Positions 1 through 8,216 of a stretch of 38,434 nt of DNA are shown in pieces. Source of the DNA: a virus; IMG/VR virus record IMGVR_UViG_3300038305_000088, positions 1-38,434 of that record; one strand, written 5' to 3'. Positions within the stretch are counted from its first letter, which is position 1. Every line of letters starts with the position of its first letter. Under the pieces are notes generated by a model. It was not told the DNA's origin. It ran no database searches and worked only from the letters and a program-made list of their open reading frames with translations. Made by a program: the position numbers and the translations under genes.

Positions 1-174
1 CTCACGGGTTCGCTTGAAGCCACCGCTTTCGTGTGACGCCTGCCCCATCAAGTGTGCGCCGCGTGCCGGAGATAGGTTGAAATACTTTGCGATTGCCCGT
101 GCTGTATTAGGCCCAAACTCACCGTCGGGCGTTGACCCGATTTTGGTTTGGAGGCTGGCCATTGCTTTGCTCAT
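1..174 (-). CDS. GH19-type endolysin, N-terminal fragment cut by window edge
   Basis: The first 58 codons of a peptidoglycan-degrading glycoside hydrolase 19 (chitinase-like) lysin, open through base 1. It matches the complete copy at 37130-37750 almost residue for residue (position 7 is Ser here, Ile there). Both presumed catalytic glutamates are inside the fragment: Glu49 in SHESGGF and Glu58, the last visible codon. The start ATG overlaps the holin stop as ATGA, so translation is probably coupled to holin. Only the 5' end is visible, so whether the rest is intact cannot be judged. Identity with the right-hand copy stops abruptly within a few bases of the ATG. Confidence 0.85.
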   Translation of the reverse strand, partial: MSKAMASLQTKIGSTPDGEFGPNTARAIAKYFNLSPARGAHLMGQASHESGGFKRTRE

Positions 175-572
175 TTCGTCAGTCCCTGTTTTTTCTCGTA
201 ACTTCTGAGTCCGCCCAAGCCGAGCATCCCCATCATCACGGTCATTAAGCTGCCCATGTCAAACGTAGGCAGCTCCGGTATGGCGACCCCAGCTACGGTG
301 ACGCCGAAAACTATAAATGGCTGCAACACAAAATGATATGCAAACGCAGTGCCGCAAACCCAGCCAATGAACGGACGCCAGCCGCCCTTGAATACAGACC
401 CGCTGGCCGCTTCAGCCTTGTTGACCTCGATCTGCGCCAGCATGGCTTGCTGCGAGTGCTTGTCGGCCATCGTGCTTAACTCATGCGCTAAGCGTGCCGC
501 TTGGTCTTTGTCTTGGATGAATTTTCCTGCCAGCTCAGTGGCTGGCGCAATCAGCGCACTCAGAATGCTCAT
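171..572 (-). CDS. Holin, GTA-type three-TM family
   Basis: A 133-residue inner-membrane protein likely to form lysis holes. A charged amphipathic N-terminal half (about residues 1-60) is followed by hydrophobic segments at about 65-95 (GGWRPFIGWVCGTAFAY) and 107-122, then a basic tail RSYEKKQG. The WRPF(I)GW motif and the LGLGGLRSYEKK ending are characteristic of the three-TM holin family found in Rhodobacter gene transfer agents and related phages. It overlaps the upstream 81-residue gene by ATGA and the downstream endolysin by ATGA, a tightly coupled lysis cassette. A ribosome binding site AGGAAAGG lies within the upstream gene. Confidence 0.85.
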   Translation of the reverse strand: MSILSALIAPATELAGKFIQDKDQAARLAHELSTMADKHSQQAMLAQIEVNKAEAASGSVFKGGWRPFIGWVCGTAFAYHFVLQPFIVFGVTVAGVAIPELPTFDMGSLMTVMMGMLGLGGLRSYEKKQGLTK

Positions 573-814
573 TTGTCATACCTTTCCTCATGAACGATCT
601 TGGTGGGCGTTACAGTGGTCTTTGACTCCTTACCCATCCAGATCGAGAAGGCCGCTGTGAAAGTTCCTGTGACCACCGAGATCAGCCCCGCCTGACTTAC
701 TGACAAATCTGGCTGACCCATCGCCCACTCTAAGCAACGTATATACATGACCGTCGTGACGAACATCATCAAACGCGGCAGAACTTTCCAGTTATCTAAG
801 ATCGTGTGCGCCAT
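569..814 (-). CDS. Small two-TM membrane protein of the lysis cassette
   Basis: An 81-residue protein with two hydrophobic segments (about residues 8-30, around RLMMFVTTVMYIRCLEW, and 40-60, ending FSIWMGKE) and a charged C-terminus. The start at 814 is chosen because it forms TAATG with the upstream stop and has AGGGG eight bases before it; ATG at 820 is too close to that site. Its place directly before holin and endolysin suggests a second holin, antiholin or holin regulator. That role is inferred from position and topology, not from a catalytic motif. Confidence 0.75.
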   Translation of the reverse strand: MAHTILDNWKVLPRLMMFVTTVMYIRCLEWAMGQPDLSVSQAGLISVVTGTFTAAFSIWMGKESKTTVTPTKIVHEERYDK

Positions 815-1281
815 TACCATTTCCCCTGTTGCTTGCCGATCAAGTAAAGCACCGCCGCCAAACCAGCGATACCAGCCAGCACGATGATGCCTCCAACAAC
901 CCACATGATTATAGCCTCTTTTATTTCGGCTTTGCGATAAGCTGTTTTCTTGCGCTGTGCTCTAATCTTTCGGAGAGTGTCTTTGTATTCCTCCAAACCT
1001 TTAGGCCCATGTTGGTACATGATGATTGTTTCGATCTCTTTCTTCATAGCCTGCAAGCGTTTCTGAGCGGAGAACGCGTCAATTGCGGCCTGCTCTGCGG
1101 AGCCAGTCAAAGATGCAAACACACCCGGATTTTTTGCTTTTTCGGCAGCATAGTTTACGTCACTGACAGCACCAGCAAATTTGCTTAATGCTCCTGACGC
1201 ATCGCGCCCAGCGGCGATTAGCGACTTGGCATTGTTTACTGCACTGGCGGCAATGGCTATGGCGGAAATTGGATCAATCAT
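814..1281 (-). CDS. Conserved phage protein with C-terminal TM segment
   Basis: A 155-residue protein beginning MIDPISAI. The N-terminal half is Ala-rich and helical, the middle is strongly charged and probably coiled (about residues 75-125), and a single hydrophobic segment lies near the C-terminus (about 128-150, WVVGGIIVLAGIAGLAAVLY). Proteins of this layout recur before the holin in marine phages, but I know no proven function. The start at 1281 overlaps the upstream stop as ATGA; a longer in-frame ATG at 1305 is less likely. Possible roles are a tail-associated or lysis-associated membrane protein. Confidence 0.75.
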   Translation of the reverse strand: MIDPISAIAIAASAVNNAKSLIAAGRDASGALSKFAGAVSDVNYAAEKAKNPGVFASLTGSAEQAAIDAFSAQKRLQAMKKEIETIIMYQHGPKGLEEYKDTLRKIRAQRKKTAYRKAEIKEAIIMWVVGGIIVLAGIAGLAAVLYLIGKQQGKW

Positions 1282-1460
1282 GCTTCTGCGAACCTCTTTG
1301 GGCATATATAGCGCGGTGGCACACTATACTTGCGGTCATACCACTGTCCTTTGCTGATCTTCTTTTGGCCGCACTCATAGTAGCAAGATTTGACCATCAC
1401 ATTGCCTGCGCCCTGCACCCATGTGTGTCCGAAACTCACAAAGACCAGAGCGCAAAGCAT
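1278..1460 (-). CDS. Small Cys-containing secreted or membrane-anchored protein
   Basis: A 60-residue protein with a hydrophobic N-terminus (MLCALVFVSFGHTW, probable signal or anchor) and a short exported part with three cysteines (SCYYECG and ICP). It starts one base after the upstream stop and overlaps the next gene by ATGA. There is no clear lipobox, so an outer-membrane spanin is not supported, although the pairing with the upstream TM/coiled-coil protein makes a two-gene lysis accessory conceivable. Function unknown. Confidence 0.65.
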   Translation of the reverse strand: MLCALVFVSFGHTWVQGAGNVMVKSCYYECGQKKISKGQWYDRKYSVPPRYICPKRFAEA

Positions 1461-1461
1461 T

Positions 1462-1695
1462 TCACCGCTCCATCAGCCTGTCAATTTTTTCTTCAAGCCG
1501 ATCAAACTTATTCATAATTTGCATCAAAACCTGATTGCTGTCGGCCTTTGTGACATACTCTTTCGCCATCTCTTCACGACTGCGGTTGAGTAAAATGCGC
1601 AAACGATCCAGCTCTTCGCGTTGTGTCTTCAGCCACCAGCCCAGACCGCCGATGACAAGCGCAAAAAGTATATTCAAGATCGCGTCCATTTCCAT
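1462..1695 (-). CDS. Small TM plus coiled-coil protein (spanin- or holin-like)
   Basis: A 77-residue protein. An N-terminal membrane segment (about residues 5-22, ILNILFALVIGGLGWWLK) is followed by a nearly continuous charged helix with heptad-like Leu/Ile spacing, ending KFDRLEEKIDRLMER. This resembles inner-membrane spanin subunits and small phage coiled-coil membrane proteins. An alternative ATG lies two codons downstream (1689). It opens the lysis cassette, separated from the upstream baseplate-like gene by 21 bases. Assignment as an i-spanin is inference. Confidence 0.7.
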   Translation of the reverse strand: MEMDAILNILFALVIGGLGWWLKTQREELDRLRILLNRSREEMAKEYVTKADSNQVLMQIMNKFDRLEEKIDRLMER

Positions 1696-1716
1696 TTCTT
1701 CTCAACCCTTAAAGAA

Positions 1717-2046
1717 TTATGATATGTCTTCTGTTATTACGACCCTAATGAAACTGGAGTTTGGGAAGGTCTCAACTTTCCCATCAGCATAAGCCACCTC
1801 AAACTCAGCTCGATATGAATCGCTGACTGAAGTGTCATCACCTTGCCAGATATATTCTACAGTCGCTTCAGTCACATCAAATATTTCCGCAGCACCTGAA
1901 ACGATGCTACCGCCCGTCATAGGTTGCATCTTAAATGAAACAGAAGCGCCATTTAGATTTACATAAGCGCCCAGGGCGTCCTTTAAAGACACCCTAATTG
2001 TTGGGCTGAAATCGTTGCGCTTTATAAAAAACTCTTGGGCCATCAT
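1717..2046 (-). CDS. BppU-like baseplate/tail-appendage beta-sandwich protein
   Basis: A 109-residue protein with the pattern of the BppU N-terminal type domain: FFIKRNDFSPTIRVSLKDA, a VNLNGASVSFKM strand, then YIWQGDDT and YRAEFEVAYADGKVETFPN. In phages this fold anchors receptor-binding or fibre proteins to the tail tip. The start is ATGATG: the first ATG overlaps the upstream stop (ATGA), the second (2043) has better spacing from AAGG. It directly follows the giant repeat protein and may bind it or the fibre complex. Confidence 0.7.
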   Translation of the reverse strand: MMAQEFFIKRNDFSPTIRVSLKDALGAYVNLNGASVSFKMQPMTGGSIVSGAAEIFDVTEATVEYIWQGDDTSVSDSYRAEFEVAYADGKVETFPNSSFIRVVITEDIS

Positions 2047-4805
2047 TCCACCTTATTTTTTCCGTCGCTCAACAATACCACAAAATTGATGCTGGGCGCT
2101 ACTGTTACAGAATTTTCGCTATTTTCAGCCCCGGCGCTGCGGCTAAATAGCATTTCCGCCCTATCAACGTCAGGCGCACCCGTGATAACATTTCCAACAG
2201 AGAAGCTCTCTGCCTCAGACATCGGGCAATCACCAATGTCAGGAGCGCCAGTGTAGTTATCAGGAACACCAATCGCATAGAAGGCAACGACAGAAGCTGC
2301 ATCTATTACCGGGACACCTGTGGTTACATCAGTTGCTGCCAGCAGGTAATTTTCAGTAAATACAGCGTCATCAACTTGTGGAGCTTCAGTAGAAACTGAG
2401 AGGGCCAAGATGTCATGGTTCTGCGTAATAACAGCCGTGAATACTAATGGAGCGCCCGTATTGACATCATCCCCATCAATAACGTGATCTTGGCTAATAC
2501 CAGAGGTATCAACAGCAACAGAGCCAGAACTTACAACAGAAGTCGTGAAGATGTGTTCTTCATCAATGTCAGTTGAATTGACCCTTGGGTTGCCCGTCAG
2601 GACATCATTACCGTCAATAAAGTGATGTTGCTCAAGAGCGCCTTGCTCAACTTCTACCGCGCTGGTGACAACATCTTCGACTGAGAAGGTTTCATCCTCA
2701 GCCATATTGGCTGTTTCTGCGAATGAAGCACCAGTGGTAAACCCGTTTGCAAGAAGTATGTGGATTTCTTGATATACAGCTTGCTCAACACTTGGAGCGC
2801 CAGTTGCAAGATCTTCGCCGGTAAAGTCATAAACTACACTTGCTTCAACCTCGTCAATAACAGGTGATCCTGTTTCAACATTATTCGCGGACAATAGTTG
2901 GCCCGAGAAGAAAGCAGAAGTTGGGACGATAGGCGCTTGAGTGTAGATGCTGGCCGTTGTGAAGGTCTCATACTCAGCCATGTTTGCTGTAGGAACATCA
3001 GCGGCGAGGGTAGTTACATCATTGCCATCGGTAACGTGAAGTTGAGTTATCCCTGTTGCGTCAACATCAGGAGCTTGGGAATAAAGGTCTTGCTCACCTA
3101 GAACATGGTTGACGACCATTGATGTGGCATCAACAACCACCGCACCAGTATCAAACCCATCAGCAATAATGCGATTGATGTAATCAAGGGTTGGGACTAC
3201 TGGAGCCTCAGTTTCAACATCATTTGTATCTGCTACAATGTTTATGACTGCGGAGGCATCATCAACAACTGGCGCTGACCCTGTAAGGTCGCTTTGAGGC
3301 TCAAACTCATGCTCAGTAATCATCTGAACGTCAGGGACTACTGGCGCTCCAGTTACAGGCGCGGAAATAATCTGTGTTACTTGAGAAGGGCGATCAATAA
3401 AACCGTTGTCAAAGAATTTAATTTTAATTGCAGAATTCGGGCGAATTGAGTCCCCGACTGAGTAATTAGTTTCAGCAACTCTATAAAGAACAGCTCTATC
3501 TTCAAGGATAGATTTCAAGGTAAAGTTATTTGCACTAGAAAGCGAATTTTCCCTAGCGGGAGATATAGAGATAGCTTCTCGCTTGCTGGAGCTTTGGTCA
3601 TACTCCCAATACCATTCTGATTTCAAATAGCCGGGATTTTGGGGGTCTGGAACTCTATCCTCAAAAACCCTAAGCTCTGACGGATCAACAGTAGACGTTC
3701 TTAATCCAACACTGCTAGAAGTTGGGTAATTCGTTCCGTGATATTCAAAAGACCCAATAGTGACATTAAATGGAGACGTGCCCTTCTGTAAAGTAACCTT
3801 TTTCCTTTTGGGAGAAAGACTATTTGTTCCCGGCCCTACATAGTCCAAAAGAATATATACATAAAAGGAAATCTCAGATGAGGTCTCCGTTATGTCTTTG
3901 ATTACAAAATTGGATGGGTATTCATTAACATTAGTATCAAGATAAATATTATATGTTGTTCTAGGTATCGGATTGCTGTAATCAAACCCACCATCGTAAT
4001 AATCTAACTCAACATAACCAGCATTCATCCTTGGTGCGGGATCAATTTCCTGCAAACTAGAAGACCCGACAACTACTACACCAGTAAATACGTTTGATGT
4101 GTTGAAGGTTTCGTCTTCAGCCATGTTGGCTGTATCAACAACCACACTGCCAGCAACGGCGTCAGGTGCAGAAACATCGTGATCTTGACTTAACGAAGAG
4201 GTATCAACCGATGGCGCAGAAGTGGTTACACCTACAGCGGAAAGAACAGACGAAACTGTCATTCCCAAGGAGTCAACAACAGGGCTTCCTGTGGTGACAT
4301 CATCGGCAGATAGAGACTCAACTTGTGTAATTGCGGCTGTATCTACCGATGCAGGGGCGGTGAAGATACTGCTAGTGGTGAATGTCTCATATTCAGCCAT
4401 ATTGGCGGTTGGAATATCGACTGCACCTGTGGCCAAATCATTGGTTGTAACAACATGATTTTGACTTACAGCAGCACCACCAACGGACGGTGGCCCTGTG
4501 TAAAGGTTAGCAACCGCAAGAACCTTGTTCAAGGATGCAACTGCATCAGCGATGTCTGGGTTGCCCGTCAGGATGTCACTGGTAACGAGAACGTGCTCAA
4601 CGTCCATAACAACGCTGTCAGCTACAGGAGCTTGTGTCTCAACAGACGCAGCGCCCATGACTTGTGTTTGGCTAAAGCTGACTTGATCGACGCTAGGGGC
4701 AGACGTAGTAATATCGGACGTTGACAGTGCAACAACACCACCAGCGTCTTCCTCAACAATATCACCCCCGAGTGGGGCCGAAGCTAATGGGTTAAAGCCA
4801 AGCAC
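2043..4805 (-). CDS. 920-residue repeat-built tail appendage protein
   Basis: A very large, acidic, Val/Thr/Ala-rich protein that is mostly a tandem array of about 28 degenerate 23-residue units with consensus like LxAxDVxTGAPxVDxAxxxQ. Ten units (residues 27-254) and eighteen (480-890) flank a unique 225-residue domain (255-479) rich in Tyr, Pro and Asp, beginning near NAGYVELDYYDGG. There are almost no Cys or Lys residues in the repeats. Such solenoid arrays are typical of extended fibres or adhesins; location between fibre genes and the lysis cassette supports a tail fibre or side appendage. The unique domain could be a binding or trimerisation module. It overlaps the downstream gene by ATGA. 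Confidence 0.75.
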   Translation of the reverse strand: MLGFNPLASAPLGGDIVEEDAGGVVALSTSDITTSAPSVDQVSFSQTQVMGAASVETQAPVADSVVMDVEHVLVTSDILTGNPDIADAVASLNKVLAVANLYTGPPSVGGAAVSQNHVVTTNDLATGAVDIPTANMAEYETFTTSSIFTAPASVDTAAITQVESLSADDVTTGSPVVDSLGMTVSSVLSAVGVTTSAPSVDTSSLSQDHDVSAPDAVAGSVVVDTANMAEDETFNTSNVFTGVVVVGSSSLQEIDPAPRMNAGYVELDYYDGGFDYSNPIPRTTYNIYLDTNVNEYPSNFVIKDITETSSEISFYVYILLDYVGPGTNSLSPKRKKVTLQKGTSPFNVTIGSFEYHGTNYPTSSSVGLRTSTVDPSELRVFEDRVPDPQNPGYLKSEWYWEYDQSSSKREAISISPARENSLSSANNFTLKSILEDRAVLYRVAETNYSVGDSIRPNSAIKIKFFDNGFIDRPSQVTQIISAPVTGAPVVPDVQMITEHEFEPQSDLTGSAPVVDDASAVINIVADTNDVETEAPVVPTLDYINRIIADGFDTGAVVVDATSMVVNHVLGEQDLYSQAPDVDATGITQLHVTDGNDVTTLAADVPTANMAEYETFTTASIYTQAPIVPTSAFFSGQLLSANNVETGSPVIDEVEASVVYDFTGEDLATGAPSVEQAVYQEIHILLANGFTTGASFAETANMAEDETFSVEDVVTSAVEVEQGALEQHHFIDGNDVLTGNPRVNSTDIDEEHIFTTSVVSSGSVAVDTSGISQDHVIDGDDVNTGAPLVFTAVITQNHDILALSVSTEAPQVDDAVFTENYLLAATDVTTGVPVIDAASVVAFYAIGVPDNYTGAPDIGDCPMSEAESFSVGNVITGAPDVDRAEMLFSRSAGAENSENSVTVAPSINFVVLLSDGKNKVE
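2136..3368 (-). repeat. Tandem 69-bp coding repeats, block 2 (18 units)
   Basis: Eighteen units of the same 23-residue module, nearly all exactly 23 residues long. A sub-variant containing TANMAE(Y/D)ET recurs in both blocks, which suggests blocks rather than single units were copied. Separated from block 1 by a unique 675-base segment. Confidence 0.85.
4044..4727 (-). repeat. Tandem 69-bp coding repeats, block 1 (10 units)
   Basis: Ten consecutive degenerate 69-base units encode 23-residue modules such as LSADDVTTGSPVVDSLGMTV. Nine are exactly 23 residues; the last is 21. DNA identity between units is low, so the periodicity is kept at protein level, implying old duplications under structural constraint. 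Confidence 0.85.
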
Positions 4806-4808
4806 TGA

Positions 4809-5114
4809 TTAGTTGCCCCGTAGGTCAAGCCAATCGCTTACGCGAGTAGCCACTTGCGCATCGGTTAGATCATTTCCCTCTTCATCAGTCATAGGCCGGT
4901 CAGCGTGAAGACCTTGCACATATGTTGTTAGCTCCGCGAGAGTGTAAGTCTCAACGGTATCTGGAACGTAATACTTACGGGCGTTCAGGTCAGGCGACCA
5001 GCCAATGTATTCATGGGTGACAGGGTTATAAAAGTAACCACCATCTTCGATCCACTCTGGAGCCTTCATGGACTTGCCACGACCCGTGCGGTGCATCTTG
5101 TATTTGATAATCAT
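4809..5114 (-). CDS. Small conserved tail-region protein, function unknown
   Basis: A 101-residue soluble protein. The N-terminal half has aromatic motifs PEWIEDGGYFYNP and YIGWSPD, followed by a helical, acidic C-terminus ending SDWLDLRGN. An AGGAG ribosome binding site precedes the ATG. It sits between the propeller-like fibres and the 920-residue protein; proteins with a similar WIEDGGYFYNP opening occur beside tail fibre genes in other phages. An assembly or attachment factor is plausible but unproven. Confidence 0.7.
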   Translation of the reverse strand: MIIKYKMHRTGRGKSMKAPEWIEDGGYFYNPVTHEYIGWSPDLNARKYYVPDTVETYTLAELTTYVQGLHADRPMTDEEGNDLTDAQVATRVSDWLDLRGN

Positions 5115-5138
5115 TTATTGTCTCCTCTGGAAGAACTA

Positions 5139-6152
5139 TTAGGCAGAGCCTGATGTGTACTGATAAATTGTATCGTTACTAAATTGCAATATATACATCT
5201 TTGTTCCATCCTCCGAAAAGTGCAGACCTTGTGCGGAGTCAGCTTGAGTTGCATGAGAATAACTAGACGTTAGACTCGCGTTGGTTAAGTCTGAAGCAGT
5301 AGACATGACTATTTCTACTACAGTATCTGCAACCGAATCAGAAAGGTAAATGTGAGTTTCTGCGCGGTTCACATAAATATCTGTAACACTCTGAAATAGT
5401 GAGGCTGAACCAAAAGAAACATTATTATATGAAAGGGTTGAAATATCAAAAGCTGTTGAGAGGCTATATTGATAAACTTTATCACCGTTATAATCTGGCA
5501 TATAAACTTTCGTTCCATCTATATTAAACATTAAACCCAATGGCCCAGTGTTTGCACTGTTAATAGTGCTGAGAAGTAAAGACTTATTGTCATATGAAGC
5601 AGATGTGACATCCCAAGCGGTACTTAAAGTGTAAGAAAAAAGAGTGCCCCCATTCTGCATTATAAACATTTTTGTGCCGTCATACGAAAAGTCTATACCG
5701 TGTGGCGTAGTTGATTGACTTGAAACACCGAAGTTTTGAACGTAACTAGCTGTACTCAAATCCCAAGCTGTTGATAGGTCTAAACGATAAACTCTGTCAT
5801 CGTCATTCCCAATAACGTACATCTTTGTCCCGTCTACACTAAGGCGAAATGATCTAGGGTACTGCTCATTAAATGTGCCAGTACTTATACTATCATAAGA
5901 AATAGAAGACGTATCAACATACCAAGGAAAAGGATTTGATATTCCAATAGCCTTAAACTCACTATTCAAATACTGGTACAGTAGCTCGTTAGTGCTATCC
6001 CACCAGAAGTCACCTGTGGACGGTGAAGCTGGCTCAGTGGCGCTGGAGGTGTAACCTTGCAGGATGCTCTTGCCGCCAATGTTAAAAGCCCCATTGGGGA
6101 AGTCTACAGCGGAACCATTGTTAGCGATACTATTAACTTTGAGAGTGCTCAT
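5139..6152 (-). CDS. Tail fibre/receptor-binding protein with five propeller-like repeats (copy 3)
   Basis: A 337-residue protein with an N-terminal tail-attachment type region (LKVNSIANNGSAVDFPNGA, then ATEPASPSTGDFWWDSTN, about residues 1-75) and five repeats of about 50 residues containing a DGTKMY-like turn and a YxLSTAWDLSTASY strand (about 80-337). The last half-repeat ends DTIYQYTSGSA and could be closed by the first strand WYVDTSSISYDS, as in a velcro-closed beta propeller. The fourth repeat is degenerate (RAETHIY). Third and most diverged of three tandem paralogues; the intergenic gap is three bases, with no strong ribosome binding site, suggesting coupled translation. Confidence 0.75.
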   Translation of the reverse strand: MSTLKVNSIANNGSAVDFPNGAFNIGGKSILQGYTSSATEPASPSTGDFWWDSTNELLYQYLNSEFKAIGISNPFPWYVDTSSISYDSISTGTFNEQYPRSFRLSVDGTKMYVIGNDDDRVYRLDLSTAWDLSTASYVQNFGVSSQSTTPHGIDFSYDGTKMFIMQNGGTLFSYTLSTAWDVTSASYDNKSLLLSTINSANTGPLGLMFNIDGTKVYMPDYNGDKVYQYSLSTAFDISTLSYNNVSFGSASLFQSVTDIYVNRAETHIYLSDSVADTVVEIVMSTASDLTNASLTSSYSHATQADSAQGLHFSEDGTKMYILQFSNDTIYQYTSGSA

Positions 6153-6155
6153 GAG

Positions 6156-7187
6156 TTATAATCCTGTGCTGTATTGGTAGACATTGTCACTAGCGTTATC
6201 AATTATATACATCTTAGTTCCATCAGTGTTGAATTCTATACCTGAAGGGGCGCTAACTGAGGTTAGTACAACAGAGACGCTATCGTAGGAAGCCGTGCTT
6301 AGGTCAAAACCTGTTGATAAACTGTATTGGTGGACACGGTCGCTGGAGCTGCCAACCATATACATTTTAGTGCCGTCAGTGTTGAACGATATGTCGAAAG
6401 GGCTAGTATCTTGAGAACTTACACTTAAAGTAACACTGTCGTATGAGGCTGTGCTCAAGTCAAAGCCTGTTGATAAACTATATTGATATACACTATCTCC
6501 GTTAATACCAATCATATACATCTTAGTTCCATCAGTGTTGAATTGCACACTTACAGGGCTAGCATCTTGAGCACTTACACTTAAGGTAACACTGGAGTAG
6601 GAAGCGGTGCTTAGGTCAAAAGCTGTAGATAAACTGTATTGGTAGACTCCCTTGTTGGCCAAGCCAACCATATACATCTTAGTTCCATCAACGCTGAATT
6701 GTAGACCATAAGGAACAGTATCTTGAGAACTTACATAGATGCTAACGCTATCATAGCTTGCGGTGCTCATATCAAAAGCTGTTGAGAGCGAATACTGATG
6801 GACTGAGTCGCTGGAGGTGCCAACCATATACATTTTAGTGCCGTCAGTGTTGAACGCTATACCTGAAGGGCCACCCTCTTGAGCACTTACACTGAATGAC
6901 ACACTATCATAAGTCACATTGGACAAGTCTACAGTCCAGCTTACAGCACCGCCAGCACCAATCACACGCACCCAAGCGTCTCCGATCAAAATGTCATAGG
7001 TGTCATTAGCAGTGTCGTAGAAAGTATCCCCATTGCTGGATGTCTCTGCGTCAGGCTGCGTCGCGCCCTCTGTACGAGTAGGGGCAAGCAAACCGCTGTC
7101 TGTGCCAGAGATTTTCAAACCTTGGCTGAAGTTAGGGCTACCTGTGCCAGCACGGTCAGTGATCTTTGTCGTTAGAAGTTCACTCAT
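6156..7187 (-). CDS. Tail fibre/receptor-binding protein with five propeller-like repeats (copy 2)
   Basis: A 343-residue paralogue of its two neighbours. The N-terminal region (about 1-80) has the fibre-type phrase GDTFYDTANDTYDILIGDAW. Five very regular repeats follow, each with NTDGTKMYMVG and QYSLSTAFDLSTASYDS, ending VYQYSTGL. The repeats are more alike than in the other copies, suggesting recent internal duplication or gene conversion. The stop-to-start junction GGTTATAATCC is nearly the same as in the following gene, a duplication scar. Confidence 0.75.
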   Translation of the reverse strand: MSELLTTKITDRAGTGSPNFSQGLKISGTDSGLLAPTRTEGATQPDAETSSNGDTFYDTANDTYDILIGDAWVRVIGAGGAVSWTVDLSNVTYDSVSFSVSAQEGGPSGIAFNTDGTKMYMVGTSSDSVHQYSLSTAFDMSTASYDSVSIYVSSQDTVPYGLQFSVDGTKMYMVGLANKGVYQYSLSTAFDLSTASYSSVTLSVSAQDASPVSVQFNTDGTKMYMIGINGDSVYQYSLSTGFDLSTASYDSVTLSVSSQDTSPFDISFNTDGTKMYMVGSSSDRVHQYSLSTGFDLSTASYDSVSVVLTSVSAPSGIEFNTDGTKMYIIDNASDNVYQYSTGL

Positions 7188-7190
7188 GGG

Positions 7191-8216
7191 TTATAATCCT
7201 GTGCTATATTGGTGTATTGCGTCAGTATTGTCAGCAGATAAGTACATCTTACTGCCATCAGCGTTGAAGGTTATGCCACCAGAACCGTTTTGTTGAGTAA
7301 GAACCGCGGTGTTAATACTGTCATAAGAAGCACTAGTCACGTCCCAAGCAGTAGATAAAGTATAACTAATTACACCTGTTTGAGACTGAATAAGCATCTG
7401 CGTCCCTTCAGGGTTAAAACAAATGCCCCGTGGAACGAGAGTCTGACTTGAAACACTGAAGTTTTGAAGGTAACTAGCTGTACTCAAATCCCAAGCTGTT
7501 GATAGGGTGTGCTCCCTAACATCATCTGCAGAAACATCAACAATATAAAGTTTTGTGCCTTCAGCACCAAAAAATAAACCTTGAGCCGATCCACCGCCAC
7601 CGTGAGCATAGTTAACACTATTATAAGAAGCTGTGCTTAAATCCCAAGCAGTAGATAAATTTATTTCGTATGTTCTATCGGATATGTACCCTAAAAAGTA
7701 CATTTTTGTACCATCAGTGCTAAACCTTACCCCAGTAAGAGCCCCTTCGCCCTGACCGCCAAACGAAACACTGTCGTAACTAGCTGTGCTTAAATCAAAC
7801 GCCGTTGATAGAGTGTATTGAAAAGTGCTGTCATTTATATACCCATTAATATACATTTTAGTACCATCAGCGCTAAACTCTGGCCCCCCATAGAGACCAG
7901 TCTCCTGACTAGCTACACTAAAGCTAACACTATCATAACTTACATTAGACAGGTCTACAGTCCAATTTGAAGCACCAGCAGCAGCACCAAGCTCAACTTC
8001 CTTAAACTCACCAGCAATATAAACCATGACCTTATCGTTGGCCGTGTCTTTCCAGATAGCTCCGTTCTTGGGGCTAGCTGGCTCAGTCCCAGTCTCGTAA
8101 TACTCAGCAGTATTAAGAGTGCTCAGAGCCGCTCCAGCAACGGTCAAACCTGACGTAAAGTCAGCAGCAGCCGTACCAGCGGCATCAACAACATTATCAA
8201 CTTTGATCTGGGTCAT
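7191..8216 (-). CDS. Tail fibre/receptor-binding protein with five propeller-like repeats (copy 1)
   Basis: A 341-residue paralogue, first of the tandem trio. N-terminal attachment-like segment (IKVDNVVDAAGTAAADFTSG, then GTEPASPKNGAIWKDTAND), followed by five repeats with (A/T)DGTKMY turns, two of them altered (AEGTKLY, PEGTQM). The C-terminus DAIHQYSTGL would pair with WTVDLSNVSYDS at the start of the repeat region. The start overlaps the upstream stop as ATGA. Role inferred from domain layout and position in the tail module. Confidence 0.75.
   Translation of the reverse strand: MTQIKVDNVVDAAGTAAADFTSGLTVAGAALSTLNTAEYYETGTEPASPKNGAIWKDTANDKVMVYIAGEFKEVELGAAAGASNWTVDLSNVSYDSVSFSVASQETGLYGGPEFSADGTKMYINGYINDSTFQYTLSTAFDLSTASYDSVSFGGQGEGALTGVRFSTDGTKMYFLGYISDRTYEINLSTAWDLSTASYNSVNYAHGGGGSAQGLFFGAEGTKLYIVDVSADDVREHTLSTAWDLSTASYLQNFSVSSQTLVPRGICFNPEGTQMLIQSQTGVISYTLSTAWDVTSASYDSINTAVLTQQNGSGGITFNADGSKMYLSADNTDAIHQYSTGL

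Noticed and set aside
1-174. Direct terminal repeat of the phage genome
   Set aside because: The second copy is 0.7 kb from the right end, differs at five sites and stops at the endolysin ATG, so it is not a simple terminal redundancy.
4323-4724. 133-codon rightward Cys/Asn-rich frame
   Set aside because: Antisense shadow of the 23-residue repeats; its regularity reflects the repeats.
2136-4727. CRISPR-like or satellite array suggested by 69-bp periodicity
   Set aside because: Units are all coding, contiguous and diverged at DNA level, without identical repeats and unique spacers.
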